Source: RH-AL1 sp965198715 (GTDB lineage: Bacteria > Pseudomonadota > Alphaproteobacteria > Rhizobiales > Beijerinckiaceae). From it: 64,000 nucleotides of DNA. Below, in pieces: positions 47,659 to 56,746 of this stretch; position 1 is the first letter of the stretch; every line of letters begins with the position of its first letter. A model generated the notes under the pieces. That model worked only from the letters and a program-made list of their open reading frames with translations, was not told the origin of the DNA and did not search any database. Position numbers and translations under genes: made by a program. The stretch lies in contig CBDAPV010000002.1 of the NCBI GenBank assembly GCA_965198715.1, forward strand, positions 1 to 64,000, written 5' to 3'.

Positions 47659-49731
47659 ATGAGCGGAACTTCAGGACCGATGGCAGCGGGAAACAGGCTG
47701 GCGGCGCACAATGCGGTGCGCCGCCGCGAGATCGAGGCGGTGCGCGAGCGTCACGTCGCCGCGCACGCTGCCCGTGCCGCCCGCAAGACCGTCGAGGCGC
47801 CGCTGCCGGTGCTGGAGCGCCGCATCGCCGACGCGCTCTCCGCGCGATGGGGCAAGAGCCGGCTGGAGCCGACCTTCGACGTCGTCGAGCGCGCCCGCCA
47901 TGGCGGCGACGTCGCGCTGCGCTTCCCGCAGCTGCTCAAGGACGGCGGCCCCAAGGCGGTCATCCGCGACCACCTGCCGTGGATCGTGGAGGTGTTGCGC
48001 GGAGCGGACCTCGCCGACGCGGTCGGCAAGGTCGAGACGGCCGGCATGTACGTCAACGTGACCCTGACCGACCGCTGGCTGCTCGAGAGCGCCGGCGCGG
48101 CGGCCGAGCGCGGGCCGAACTTCTGCCGCAGCTCGGCCATGGCCGAACGCGTCGTGGTCATCGACTATTCCTCGCCCAACATCGCCAAGACGCTGCACGC
48201 CGGGCACATCCGCTCGACCATCGTCGGCCACGTGCTGTCGAACCTCTACGAGGCGTGCGGCGCGCTGGTGCACCGGGTCAACCACATCAACGATTTCGGC
48301 GGCTTCGGCTTCACGCTGGAAGGCTGGGTGCGCTTCGGTGCCGAGCTGGCGCGCCTGCCGGGCGAGAACGCGCGGCTGCTGGAGATCTACCGCATCCGCC
48401 GGGTGCTGGAGCGCGTCGTCGCGGCCAGGGCCGACCTCGCGGCGCTGGAGGAGGGCGATCGCCGGCTGGTCGCCCGCTACCTGCCGGGCGCGGCCGATGC
48501 CGGCTCCATCGCCAGCGGCTTCGCCGACTACGTCGCGGCGTCCGACGCGCGCTTCGCCGCGCTCGAGGCGGGGTCCGCGCGCGACGTCGCGCTGTGGCGC
48601 GACATGGTGGCCTGGAGCCTCGCCGATTTCGACCATTTCTACGACAGCCTGAACATCCACTTCGATTTGGTGATCGGCGAGAGCTTCTACTTCCAGGCCG
48701 GCGACGCCTTCGTCGACCAGTGCCTCGCCGATGGCCGTGCGATGGTCTTCTCCGCGCAGGATGCCGCGGCCGCCACCGCCCGGATCGACGCGCGCCTGGC
48801 GGCGAAGAAGATCGGCGAGCCGGAGCGCGACACGCTCGCCGCCGCGGCCCAGAAGGACGTCGGCGCCGTGGTGGTCCCGCTCGATCGCGACGAGCGGCTC
48901 GTCGTGCGCCGCGCCGACGGGCGCAGCATCTACGCCACCCGCGACCTCGGCGCCGTGCTGCTGCGCCGCGAGATCTTCGGCATGAACTCCGGCGTCTACG
49001 TCACCGGCCAGGAGCAGCAGGTCCACTTCGACCGGGTGTTCCGCGCCTCCGCCGTGACGGGGATCGCGCCGGCCGGCGCCGTGAGCTTCCTCCACGTCTT
49101 CTTCGGCTTCTACGTCGACGGCAGGACCGGCAAGAAGCTGTCCTCCCGCGACAGCGTCGCCAACGTCACGCAGCTGCTCGATGACGCCCGCGCCTATTTC
49201 CGCGGCCGGATCGGCGAGCGGGCGGTCGGCGATGCCGACGTCGAGAGCGCCGCGCGCGAGCTCGCCATCGGCAGCCTGGTGTTCAACGACCTCAAGCAGG
49301 ACATCAAGGGTCCCGTCGAGATCGACGCGGCCGACCTCGCCGCGACGATCGCCGGCTTCGAGAAGTCCGGCGCCGCCTACGTCGTCTACGCCGCCTGCCG
49401 CGCCCGCTCGATCCTGCGCCGCGCCGGCGTGGCGCCAGTGCCGGCCGCGCAGATCGAGGCCTTCACCCTGGATGAGCAGGAGGTGGCGCTGCTGCTGAAG
49501 CTGCAGCAGCTGCCGGGCAAGGTCGCCGCCGCGGCCCGTACGTCGAACCCCTCGGTGCTGGTGCGCCACCTGCTCGAGATCGCGACGGCCTACAATTCCT
49601 ACTACACGGTCGCCCCGGTGATCGTGGACGGCATCGCCGACCCCGCCCGCCTGCTGATCACCGCGGCCGTGCACCAGGCGCTCGCCGCCGGCCTGCTGCT
49701 CTGCCACGTCACCTGCCCCGAGGCGATCTGA
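47659..49731 (+). CDS. argS: Arginine--tRNA ligase, divergent form
   Basis: A class I aminoacyl-tRNA synthetase of 690 residues that charges tRNA-Arg. The N-terminal additional domain is present (AVIRDHLPWIVEVLRGADLAD, VETAGMYVNVTLTD). The HIGH-type motif is TLHAGHIRSTIVG, then VNHINDFGGFGFTLEGW where most ArgRS read HxGDWGTQFG. FDLVIGESFYF, SIYATRDLGAVLLRR and GKKLSSRDS (KMSK region) follow, and a DALR anticodon domain ends the protein. It is longer than usual (about 550-600), with an extra helical insertion near residues 220-290. The start could be ATG 47680. It may be a second or replaced ArgRS. Confidence 0.85.
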   Translation: MSGTSGPMAAGNRLAAHNAVRRREIEAVRERHVAAHAARAARKTVEAPLPVLERRIADALSARWGKSRLEPTFDVVERARHGGDVALRFPQLLKDGGPKAVIRDHLPWIVEVLRGADLADAVGKVETAGMYVNVTLTDRWLLESAGAAAERGPNFCRSSAMAERVVVIDYSSPNIAKTLHAGHIRSTIVGHVLSNLYEACGALVHRVNHINDFGGFGFTLEGWVRFGAELARLPGENARLLEIYRIRRVLERVVAARADLAALEEGDRRLVARYLPGAADAGSIASGFADYVAASDARFAALEAGSARDVALWRDMVAWSLADFDHFYDSLNIHFDLVIGESFYFQAGDAFVDQCLADGRAMVFSAQDAAAATARIDARLAAKKIGEPERDTLAAAAQKDVGAVVVPLDRDERLVVRRADGRSIYATRDLGAVLLRREIFGMNSGVYVTGQEQQVHFDRVFRASAVTGIAPAGAVSFLHVFFGFYVDGRTGKKLSSRDSVANVTQLLDDARAYFRGRIGERAVGDADVESAARELAIGSLVFNDLKQDIKGPVEIDAADLAATIAGFEKSGAAYVVYAACRARSILRRAGVAPVPAAQIEAFTLDEQEVALLLKLQQLPGKVAAAARTSNPSVLVRHLLEIATAYNSYYTVAPVIVDGIADPARLLITAAVHQALAAGLLLCHVTCPEAI

Positions 49732-49888
49732 GGGCCGGCGTGTCGGCGTACGGCAACCTCCCGTGCCGGGGACACACCCCCTTGCGATCACGCATGCGCA
49801 TTTTGCGTCGCGATGCGGCGCGCGTCGCGGCATGTAATGGTAGAATGACCGAAATGGCGGCCGGTTCCGGCTCGACCGGGCGTCGGCT

Positions 49889-50455
49889 TCAGCGCGCCTC
49901 CCGCCCGAACCAGGCGGACGCCTCCGCCACGCAGGCCTCGAAGCCGGCGAGATGGGTGAAGCGCGCGGCCGGCGCGACGTCGCGGCGGTGGATGCGCCGC
50001 CCTTGCAGCGCGAGCGTCCCGTCGAGCATCAGATTGTCGGCGAGGCCGAAATCTTCCGCCGCCATGCCGTTGGCGTCGCGCCAGTCCTCGCCGTGCCGTC
50101 CTTCGTCGTACCTCGTCAGGCCGGGCGTGACGTGCAGCCGGTCGATCAGGTCGCGCGCCTCGTTCGAATAAGCGAACACCGGCTTGCCCATCGCCGCCAT
50201 GTATCCCAGCTCGAACACCGTGCCGACGTCGGCCGAAGGCCCGCGAAATGGCGTCAGGTTGAAGATGCCGCCATCCGCTTCGTGCATCATCGCCAGGCAG
50301 GCGGCGTAGATCGCGCCGCTCGTCATGTCGGGCGTCCCACCATCGAGCGGGTAGAGGCCGGTCAGCCCGTGGGCGGCGCACAGCGCTGTCTTGGCGCTAC
50401 CAAGCTGGACGGCGTCGGAGTGAAACACGTCGGGCCCGGCGAGGTAGAGCTTCAT
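49889..50455 (-). CDS. Nucleoside 2-deoxyribosyltransferase family protein
   Basis: A 188-residue enzyme (PF05014 family). MKLYLAGPDVFHSDA at the start, MHEADGGIFNLTPFRGPSADVGTVFELGYMAAMGKPVFAYSNEARD (the nucleophilic Glu in FELG near residue 82) and a basic C-terminus fit. Members exchange bases between deoxynucleosides or hydrolyse N-glycosidic bonds in salvage. A divergent promoter region of about 98 bp separates it from the small gene at 50554. Confidence 0.87.
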   Translation of the reverse strand: MKLYLAGPDVFHSDAVQLGSAKTALCAAHGLTGLYPLDGGTPDMTSGAIYAACLAMMHEADGGIFNLTPFRGPSADVGTVFELGYMAAMGKPVFAYSNEARDLIDRLHVTPGLTRYDEGRHGEDWRDANGMAAEDFGLADNLMLDGTLALQGRRIHRRDVAPAARFTHLAGFEACVAEASAWFGREAR

Positions 50456-50553
50456 GCTAAGTCCAAGAAGAGTCCGACGGCCCGTCGCGGTATGATGCGG
50501 GCACTTGACAGGCTTCCTATCGTACAGCTCCCATGGCGAAAAGGAGCCGTCGG

Positions 50554-50757
50554 ATGAGCGTGCTGCAGAGCGAGGTCTTCGAGGCGTTTCGCGCCATCGA
50601 CATTTCGGAGGACAAAGCCTTGCGCGCCGCCGAGGCTCTCGGCAAGCGCGACGATGACGTCACGTCGATCCGCAGCGAGCTGCTTCTGCCCAAATTGATG
50701 ATGGGCTTCGTCCTGGCCTTCCAGGTCGCCATTTTCGCGCGGCTTTTCCTGCACTGA
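50554..50757 (+). CDS. Small single-span membrane protein
   Basis: A 67-residue protein beginning MSVLQSEVFEAFRAI behind AAGGAG. A predicted helical, charged segment (DKALRAAEALGKRDDDVTSIRSEL) is followed by one C-terminal membrane helix (KLMMGFVLAFQVAIFARLFLH). This layout matches the small coiled-coil-plus-anchor proteins (DUF1640-like) common in alphaproteobacteria. The function is unknown. Confidence 0.7.
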   Translation: MSVLQSEVFEAFRAIDISEDKALRAAEALGKRDDDVTSIRSELLLPKLMMGFVLAFQVAIFARLFLH

Positions 50758-50791
50758 GGAGCAGCCGCACGTTGGCCGCTTCAGACCACGC

Positions 50792-51658
50792 TCAGGCCAA
50801 CACCTTGGCATACAGCGCCGTCAGCTTTGCCCAGGCGCGCTCCGCGGCGTCCGCGTTGTAGGCGGGGCCGCCGGCGACGCACCAGCCGTGGTTGGCGCCC
50901 TCGTACACCACGACCTCGGCCGGCAGTTGCGCCTTGGCGAAATCGTCTCGTAGCACCGTCTTGGCCGCCGGGTCCTTCGCATCGTCGTTGGCGGCGACGG
51001 CGCAGTAGAACGACGCCTTCATCCGCGGGACCAGCAGGTTCGGGCTCGACGGCTTGTCCGTGACCAAACCGCCGCCGTGGAAGGTGGCGGCGGCGCCGAT
51101 GCGGTCTGCGCGGGCGGCGGCGGTGCGGAAGGTGAGGGGACCACCCATGCAATAGCCCTGCACGCCGGCCTTCCTGCCCGTGTCCGTCTGCGGCTGCGCG
51201 TCGAGGAAGGCGACGAACGCCTTGGCATCGCTGGTGCCGCCTTCCGGTGTCAGCGCGGCGGCGAGCGGCATCACCTTGGCGCGGTCCTCGGGCTTGGTGA
51301 AATCGAAGGCGCCGTCGACGATCGGCGCGCGGCGCACGCGGTAGAACGGGTTCGGCACCAGCACGACGTAGCCCTGCGCGGCGAGGCGGCGACCCATCTG
51401 CCGGAACACCGGCCGCAGGCCGAGGATGTCGGTCCAGATCAGCACCGCCGGGTGCTTGCCGGCGGCCGAGGGGCGGAACAGCGCGGCGTCCGCCGTGCCG
51501 TCGGGCGTCTTGATGTCGACGTCGGTCTCGACCACGTCGGCGGCCGCGGCCGCGCCGGTGGCGAGCACCAGCGCGGCGGTGCCCGACGTCAGCGCGAAGT
51601 CGCGCCTCGACAGGCCGGGGTCATGGGCGATGCCCTGGTGGATGTCGTCGTCGCACAT
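50792..51658 (-). CDS. Dienelactone hydrolase family protein, Tat-exported
   Basis: A 288-residue alpha/beta hydrolase. The N-terminus carries a twin-arginine signal (SRRDFALTSGTAALVLATG, residues 17-35). The catalytic Cys is in GVQGYCMGGPLTF and the His in EGANHGWCV, with an Asp in AVAANDDAKDP; VLIWTDILGLRPVFRQMGRRLAAQGYVVLVPNPFYR is the family's N-terminal core. Secretion through Tat suggests a periplasmic ester or lactone hydrolase rather than the chlorocatechol-pathway enzyme. The long intergenic repeats lie upstream of its start. Confidence 0.88.
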   Translation of the reverse strand: MCDDDIHQGIAHDPGLSRRDFALTSGTAALVLATGAAAAADVVETDVDIKTPDGTADAALFRPSAAGKHPAVLIWTDILGLRPVFRQMGRRLAAQGYVVLVPNPFYRVRRAPIVDGAFDFTKPEDRAKVMPLAAALTPEGGTSDAKAFVAFLDAQPQTDTGRKAGVQGYCMGGPLTFRTAAARADRIGAAATFHGGGLVTDKPSSPNLLVPRMKASFYCAVAANDDAKDPAAKTVLRDDFAKAQLPAEVVVYEGANHGWCVAGGPAYNADAAERAWAKLTALYAKVLA

Positions 51659-51750
51659 GGTGGCTTCTCCTGATCAATCGACATTTGAATGGAAGCGACG
51701 TCCGGCACGCAAGCGCGCATCCCGCCAAACAAGCCGCGGCACCCCGCGTC

Positions 51751-51902
51751 CGTCTTTCCGGGGCGCCGAAGGCGAGCCCGGAATCCATGACAACGCGGTC
51801 GAAAGAGAGGCGGAACGATGCCGCTCGATCCGGCACGCGCGGTGTCATGGGTCCTGTTGTCATGGGTCCCGGGCTCTCGCTTCGCTCGCCCCGGGAAGAC
51901 GG
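51751..51902. repeat. Inverted-repeat intergenic element (CGTCTTYCCGGGG type)
   Basis: Outer arms CGTCTTTCCGGGGCG...GAGCCCGGAATCCATGAC and, inverted, GTCATGGGTCCCGGGCTC...CGCCCCGGGAAGACG enclose about 66 bp. A shorter relative is at 59385-59422. Together with the next repeat it fills the 474 bp between the hydrolase and HicB-like genes, where no gene is seen. Confidence 0.7.
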
Positions 51903-51965
51903 CGCCACGTCGACGGCTCCACCTTGCCGGGACCAGCTCTTAAGGAGGGAATCAGGCAGGACGAA

Positions 51966-52116
51966 CCCTTCTCCCCTTGCGGGAGAAAGTGGCGCGAAGC
52001 GCCGGATGAGGGGTCGGGCGATCTCGAAAAACTGGGAGCGGCGGCAGGTAGGATTGGCGAGGTTTCCCGACCCCTCATCCGCCCTTCGGGCACCTTCTCC
52101 CGCAAGGGGAGAAGGG
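51966..52116. repeat. Inverted-repeat intergenic element (CCTTCTCCCCTTGCGGGAGAA type)
   Basis: The arms start CCCTTCTCCCCTTGCGGGAG and end with its complement. Inner parts GGATGAGGGGTCGGG and CCCGACCCCTCATCC pair as well, enclosing about 47 bp. This repeat type is frequent in Rhizobiales genomes. Confidence 0.75.
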
Positions 52117-52132
52117 GGCTCCGGCACATCCG

Positions 52133-52336
52133 CTAGGCGAACGGCTTTTCTGGGTCTTCACCGCGCTTTCGGCAGAAATCGAGATAGTCTTCGAGGCTCT
52201 CGGCGAGCGCCTGCTTCAATTCTTCGACCGAGCGACCCTCGAAGGTGATCACGTCGCGCAGGTTGATGACCTCGCCGTGAAACGATCCGGTCTCCTCGTC
52301 GTACTCGACGACGGTGTCGTACCCATCGTGGCTCAT
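52133..52336 (-). CDS. HicB-like antitoxin family protein
   Basis: A 67-residue protein with the HicB fold signature (YDTVVEYDEETGSFHGEVINLRDVITFEGRSVEELKQALAESLEDYLDFCRKRGEDPEKPF). The C-terminal ribbon-helix-helix or HTH of full-length HicB is missing. No HicA-like toxin frame lies next to it on either side, so it may be an orphan. It reads divergently from the next gene across 68 bp. Confidence 0.8.
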   Translation of the reverse strand: MSHDGYDTVVEYDEETGSFHGEVINLRDVITFEGRSVEELKQALAESLEDYLDFCRKRGEDPEKPFA

Positions 52337-52404
52337 GACGCTTATGGCTTCACTCTGTCATTCTCCACACAAAGCGATATATACAAGCAGTTGTCCGCTC
52401 GACA

Positions 52405-53163
52405 ATGGAGTTCGATATGATGTTGCAGCGGCCGCCTCACTTGCCCATGTTCGAACCTAGAGATGTCATCCCGCACCTTGGTTCTCCAAGTCACTGGCGC
52501 GATGGCTATTCAGCCAAGGCTATCGCTGAAGCATGGTTCGACGGTCTGCCTAGAATGGTGGAGCTTACGATACAACATCGCTGCTCGACCGATATATTCC
52601 TTAACAGCGAACTCATCGACGTTTTTCTCGAACGAAAGATATCGCTTGGCGATGGGCGCCAACCCTCGCAGGCGGACGCATTGGCAATCCTTGGCCTTGC
52701 TGATGGTCTGGCGATCATGGCTGTCGAGGGGAAGGTTCGTGAACCCTTTGGCAAGCAGGTAAGGGAGTGGATGGCTGGCTCGTCTCCAACCAGCGGCAAG
52801 CCCGCTCGTCTTACCAGGCTTTGTGAAACACTAGGCTTGCAATCGAAAGATGTTGCAAGCCTACGCTACCAACTGTTCCACCGCACCGCGTCAGCGATCT
52901 ACGAAGCCAAACGCTATCGCGCCAAGACGGCCGTGATGATGGTCCATTCATTCGACCCTCACGACGCCGGCCTAGCCGACTTCCAAGCTTTTGCATCAGC
53001 CATGGGTTTCGAAGGAGCGCAGGCGACGAGGACGGTCGGACCTGTCCGATGCGAGGATGTGGACCTCTATCTAGGCTGGACTACTGATCGCTTCGGGAAC
53101 GAAGGTTATTCGATCGTCGAAGGCCGAAAAAGCGACGCCGGCTTTTTCGATGACATCGACTGA
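52405..53163 (+). CDS. Uncharacterised protein (resembles DUF6946)
   Basis: A 252-residue soluble protein. Motifs HWRDGYSAKAIAEAWFDGLP, QADALAILGLADGLAIMAVEGKVREPFG, RLCETLGL, SLRYQLFHRTASAIYEAKRYRAKTAVMMVHSF and DFQAFASAMG look like a domain I recall as DUF6946, whose AVEGKVxEPFG stretch recalls PD-(D/E)XK-like nuclease cores. That suggests a possible defence or nucleic-acid role, but it is unproven. GC content is lower than that of its neighbours, a sign of acquisition. It ends convergently with polA. Confidence 0.7.
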   Translation: MEFDMMLQRPPHLPMFEPRDVIPHLGSPSHWRDGYSAKAIAEAWFDGLPRMVELTIQHRCSTDIFLNSELIDVFLERKISLGDGRQPSQADALAILGLADGLAIMAVEGKVREPFGKQVREWMAGSSPTSGKPARLTRLCETLGLQSKDVASLRYQLFHRTASAIYEAKRYRAKTAVMMVHSFDPHDAGLADFQAFASAMGFEGAQATRTVGPVRCEDVDLYLGWTTDRFGNEGYSIVEGRKSDAGFFDDID

Positions 53164-53193
53164 GATATTTGCGCTGTCAAACGATCCAAATCA

Positions 53194-56100
53194 TCAATGC
53201 GCTTCGTCCCAGTTCCGCGCGGCCTTGGCGTCCACCTGCAGCGGCACGGAGAGCGACACCGCCGGGTGCGGCGCGTCGATCATCACGCCCCGGACCACGG
53301 CGATGGTCTCCTCCACCTCCGCCTGCGGCACCTCGAACACCAGTTCGTCGTGCACCTGCAGCAGCATCTGCGCACTCAGCTTGGCCCGATCCAGAGCCGC
53401 GTCCATGCGGATCATGGCGCGGCGGATGATGTCGGCGGCGGTGCCCTGGATCGGGGCGTTGATGGCGGCGCGCTCGTTGAAGGCGCGCTCGCTGGGATTG
53501 CCGACGGTGATGCGCGGGTAGTGGCAGCGCCGGCGAAACAGCGTCTCGACGTAGCCCTTGGTGCGGCAGGTCGCCTTGGTCGCGTCCATGTAGGCGCGGA
53601 TGCCGGGAAAGCGCTCGAAATAGGTCTTGATGTAGGCGCCGGCCTCGGCGCGCTCGATGCCGAGCTGGTTGCCGAGCCCGAAGGCCGAGATGCCGTAGAT
53701 GATCCCGAAGTTGATCGCCTTGGCGCGGCGGCGGATCTCGCTCGTCATCGAGGCCATCGGCACGCCGAACATCTCCGAGGCCGTCATCGCGTGGATGTCG
53801 TGCCCCAGGGCGAAGGCCTCCTTCAGCTGCGGGATGTCGGCGATGTGGGCGAGCAGCCGCAGCTCGATCTGCGAATAGTCCGCCGACATCAGCACGTGGC
53901 CGGGCCGGGGCACGAAGGCGGTGCGGATCTTGCGGCCGGCCTCGTTGCGCACGGGGATGTTCTGCAGGTTGGGCTCGGTGGAGGACAAACGGCCCGTCGT
54001 GGTGGCGGCGAGCTGGTAGGAGGTGTGGACGCGGTCGTCGGCGTCGGCATAGGTCGGCAGCGCGTCGCAATAGTTGGTCTGCAGCTTGGTGGTCTGGCGC
54101 CATTCCAGCACCAGGCCGGCGAACGGGTTGCCCTGCTCGGCGAGGTCCTCGAGGATGCCGGCCGCCGTCGACCACGCTCCGGTGGCGGTCTTGCGGGCGC
54201 CGGGCAGGCCCATCCGTCCGAACAGGATGTCGCCGAGCTGCTTGGGCGAGCCGATGTTGAAGGGGCTGCCGGCCGCCTCGAAGATCAGCGCTTCGAGCCG
54301 CGCCGCCTCGGCGGCGAACTCGCCCGAGAGCTTGGCGAGGATCGCCCTGTCGATGCGGATGCCGCGGCGCTCCATCGCGCCCAGCACCGCCGTCATCGGT
54401 CGCTCCAGCGTCTCGTAGACGGCGGTCATGCGCTCGGCGGCAAGGCGCGGCTTCAGCGCGCGCCACAGCCGCAGCGTGACGTCGGTGTCCTCGGCGGCGT
54501 AATCGGCGGCCTTGGCGAGGTCGGCACGGGCGAAGCCGATGAAGGTGCGGCCCTGGCCGGCGACGGCGGAGAACGGGATCGGCTTGTGGGCGAGCAGCGC
54601 CTGCGAGAGCACGTCCATGCCGTGGTCGGTGCGGCCGGCGTCGAGCACGTAGGAGAGCAGCAGCGTGTCGTCCATCGGCGCCACGGCGATGCCGCGCCTG
54701 GCGAAGATGTGCCAATCATACTTCATGTTGTGGGCGATCTTCAGCACGCCCGGGTCTTCCAGCAGCGGCTTGAGCAGGGTGAGGGCCGCCGCCTCGTCGA
54801 GCTGGTCGGGCAGGCGCTCCAGTGCCAGCCCCGGCTTGGCGGCGCCGAGCAGGTCCTTGTCGCCGTCGCCCTCGACCTGGCGGACGTGGCCGAGCGGCAC
54901 GTAGACGGCCTCGTTCTCGCCGACGCAGAGCGACAGTCCGACGAGGTCGGCGGTCAGAGGGTTGAGCCCCGACGTCTCGGTGTCGATCGCCACCGTGCCG
55001 CTCTCGATCGCCGCGGCGATCACCTGGGCCAGCGCGTCCTCCGTCCTGATGGTGACGTAGCGCGCGTGGTCGAAGGGTTTGCCCTTCAGCGCGATCTTGC
55101 GCGCCTCCGCCAGTGCCCCCGGGCCGGTGGCGGCGACCGCGCGCGGCGCCTGCTGGCCGTAGCGGGCGTTCTGCGCCGGCCCTTCGAAGGGCTGGGCGTC
55201 GCCGGCGATCCGCTCGCCCTGGCGGTTGCGCCAGCCGGCCTGTCCGGCGAAGGCCGGGTCGGCCTCGATCTCGTCGGCCTCGACGCCGTAGCCCTCGGCG
55301 GCGCGCTTGGTCAGCGTGGTGAACTCCAGCGCCTTGAAATAGGCCACCAGCTTCTGCCCGTCGGGCTCGGCGAGGCCCAGCGCGTCGAGCGGCACCTCGA
55401 CCTCGACGTTTCGCTTCAGCCTGACGAGCTCGCGCGAGAGCTGGATCAGCTTGACGCTCTCGGGGTCGGTCAGCGTCTCGCGCTTCTTGGGCTGCTTGAT
55501 CTCGCGGGCGCAGGCCAGCAGCGTGTCGAGGTCGCCGTATTCGGTGATGAGCTGCGCCGCGGTCTTGACGCCGATGCCCTTGGCGCCGGGCACGTTGTCG
55601 GTACTGTCGCCGGCCAGCGCCTGCACGTCGACCACCAGCTCGGGGCCGACGCCGAAATAGGCGAACACCTCCTCCTCGCCGATCTTGCGCTCCTCGCGCG
55701 ATCCCGCGGCGCCGCGCTCGCCAGAGGCGGGATCGTACATCGCCACGCCGGGGCGGATCAGCTGCATCAGGTCCTTGTCGGCGGAGATGATCAGCACGTC
55801 GGCGCCGCGCCCGCGGGCCTGCTCGGCGTAGGTGGCGATGAGGTCGTCGGCCTCGTAGCGGTCCTGCTCCACCGGCGTCAGGCCGAAGGCGCGCACGCTG
55901 TCGCGCATCAGCGGGAACTGCGGGATCAGGTCCTCAGGCGGCTCGGAGCGGTTGGCCTTGTATTGCGGGTAGATCTCGCGGCGGAAGGAGTTCTCGCTCT
56001 TGTCGAAGATGATGGCGAGATGCGTCGGCATGCTGCCGGCGGCGCCCTCCTTGATGAACTGGAAGAGCTTGGTGCAGAACAGCCTGACGGCGCCGGTCGG

Positions 56101-56361
56101 CAGGCGGTCCGAGCGATAGTTGTACTTCGGGTCCTGCCGAATCGACTGGAAATAGGCGCGGAACACGAAGGACGATCCGTCCACCAGGAAGACGTGGTCG
56201 CCCGGCCCGACCGGGCGCGGGACCTGCGCCGTGGCGTCGGACGCCTCGGGCGGAGAGGCCTCGGCAGTGGGCATATCGGGCGGAGACACCTCGGGCGGAG
56301 GCGCCTCGGGGGAGGGCGCCTCGGCGGGCTTCGGCTTGGTCTTGCGGGCGGCGGGGCTCAT
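53194..56361 (-). CDS. polA: DNA polymerase I
   Basis: About 1055 residues. A Pro/Ala/Glu-rich extension of about 50 residues precedes the 5'-3' exonuclease (VFLVDGSSFVFRAYF, DRYEADDLIATYA, ISADKDLMQL, ALAGDSTDNVPGAKGIGVKTAAQL). The 3'-5' exonuclease keeps its acidic pair in TVAIDTETSGL and HNMKYDWHIF. The polymerase domain has TTGRLSSTEPNLQNIPVR, DYSQIELRLLAHI (motif A), RRRAKAINFGIIYGISAFG (motif B) and LQVHDELVFEVP (motif C). It fills gaps, removes Okazaki primers and serves in repair. ATG 56361 or 56373 both fit. The acidic residues of all three sites appear intact. Confidence 0.95.
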   Translation of the reverse strand: MSPAARKTKPKPAEAPSPEAPPPEVSPPDMPTAEASPPEASDATAQVPRPVGPGDHVFLVDGSSFVFRAYFQSIRQDPKYNYRSDRLPTGAVRLFCTKLFQFIKEGAAGSMPTHLAIIFDKSENSFRREIYPQYKANRSEPPEDLIPQFPLMRDSVRAFGLTPVEQDRYEADDLIATYAEQARGRGADVLIISADKDLMQLIRPGVAMYDPASGERGAAGSREERKIGEEEVFAYFGVGPELVVDVQALAGDSTDNVPGAKGIGVKTAAQLITEYGDLDTLLACAREIKQPKKRETLTDPESVKLIQLSRELVRLKRNVEVEVPLDALGLAEPDGQKLVAYFKALEFTTLTKRAAEGYGVEADEIEADPAFAGQAGWRNRQGERIAGDAQPFEGPAQNARYGQQAPRAVAATGPGALAEARKIALKGKPFDHARYVTIRTEDALAQVIAAAIESGTVAIDTETSGLNPLTADLVGLSLCVGENEAVYVPLGHVRQVEGDGDKDLLGAAKPGLALERLPDQLDEAAALTLLKPLLEDPGVLKIAHNMKYDWHIFARRGIAVAPMDDTLLLSYVLDAGRTDHGMDVLSQALLAHKPIPFSAVAGQGRTFIGFARADLAKAADYAAEDTDVTLRLWRALKPRLAAERMTAVYETLERPMTAVLGAMERRGIRIDRAILAKLSGEFAAEAARLEALIFEAAGSPFNIGSPKQLGDILFGRMGLPGARKTATGAWSTAAGILEDLAEQGNPFAGLVLEWRQTTKLQTNYCDALPTYADADDRVHTSYQLAATTTGRLSSTEPNLQNIPVRNEAGRKIRTAFVPRPGHVLMSADYSQIELRLLAHIADIPQLKEAFALGHDIHAMTASEMFGVPMASMTSEIRRRAKAINFGIIYGISAFGLGNQLGIERAEAGAYIKTYFERFPGIRAYMDATKATCRTKGYVETLFRRRCHYPRITVGNPSERAFNERAAINAPIQGTAADIIRRAMIRMDAALDRAKLSAQMLLQVHDELVFEVPQAEVEETIAVVRGVMIDAPHPAVSLSVPLQVDAKAARNWDEAH

Positions 56362-56746
56362 GGCCTCGACCATAACCGGTCGCACGCCGCTTCGACAGTC
56401 CGGCGGCTCCGACTCTTCGCCGCCGAGCGGCTCGTCCCGGTCGGGCGTCCCGAAGCGGAGGTGGAGCGTCTCGCGCATCCGCTGCAGAGGCGTCGGACCC
56501 GACGGCGGCTCGGGCGGCTGGTAGGCATGAAGGGCGCGATGGACGGGATGACCCGCATCCTGGCAAGCTCCGATCACGATGACCTCCTGGGTTGGATCCG
56601 CGACGGCATGGGGTAGATATACCCGCGACTGTCCGGTAATTCAACCCCTTTGGCGCCCGGCACGGACGTCAGCTTCGGTCAGCCTTGCGAGGGAGGCTTG
56701 TCGTCGAGCAACGACGCCTAGGAAACCGGCGCGGGCTGAGCCTGGC
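56362..56746. other. Region upstream of polA, no gene seen
   Basis: These 385 bp separate polA from the stop of the M20 amidohydrolase gene, which reads the same way. Open frames exist but look like GC-driven shadows. The A/T-richer patch near 56617-56650 is the best place for the polA promoter, though I cannot fix -35/-10 boxes. Confidence 0.4.

Noticed and set aside
53197..56616. A 1139-codon plus-strand frame
   Set aside because: It mirrors polA on the other strand; the translation is low-complexity Gly/Leu/Val/Arg without any domain.
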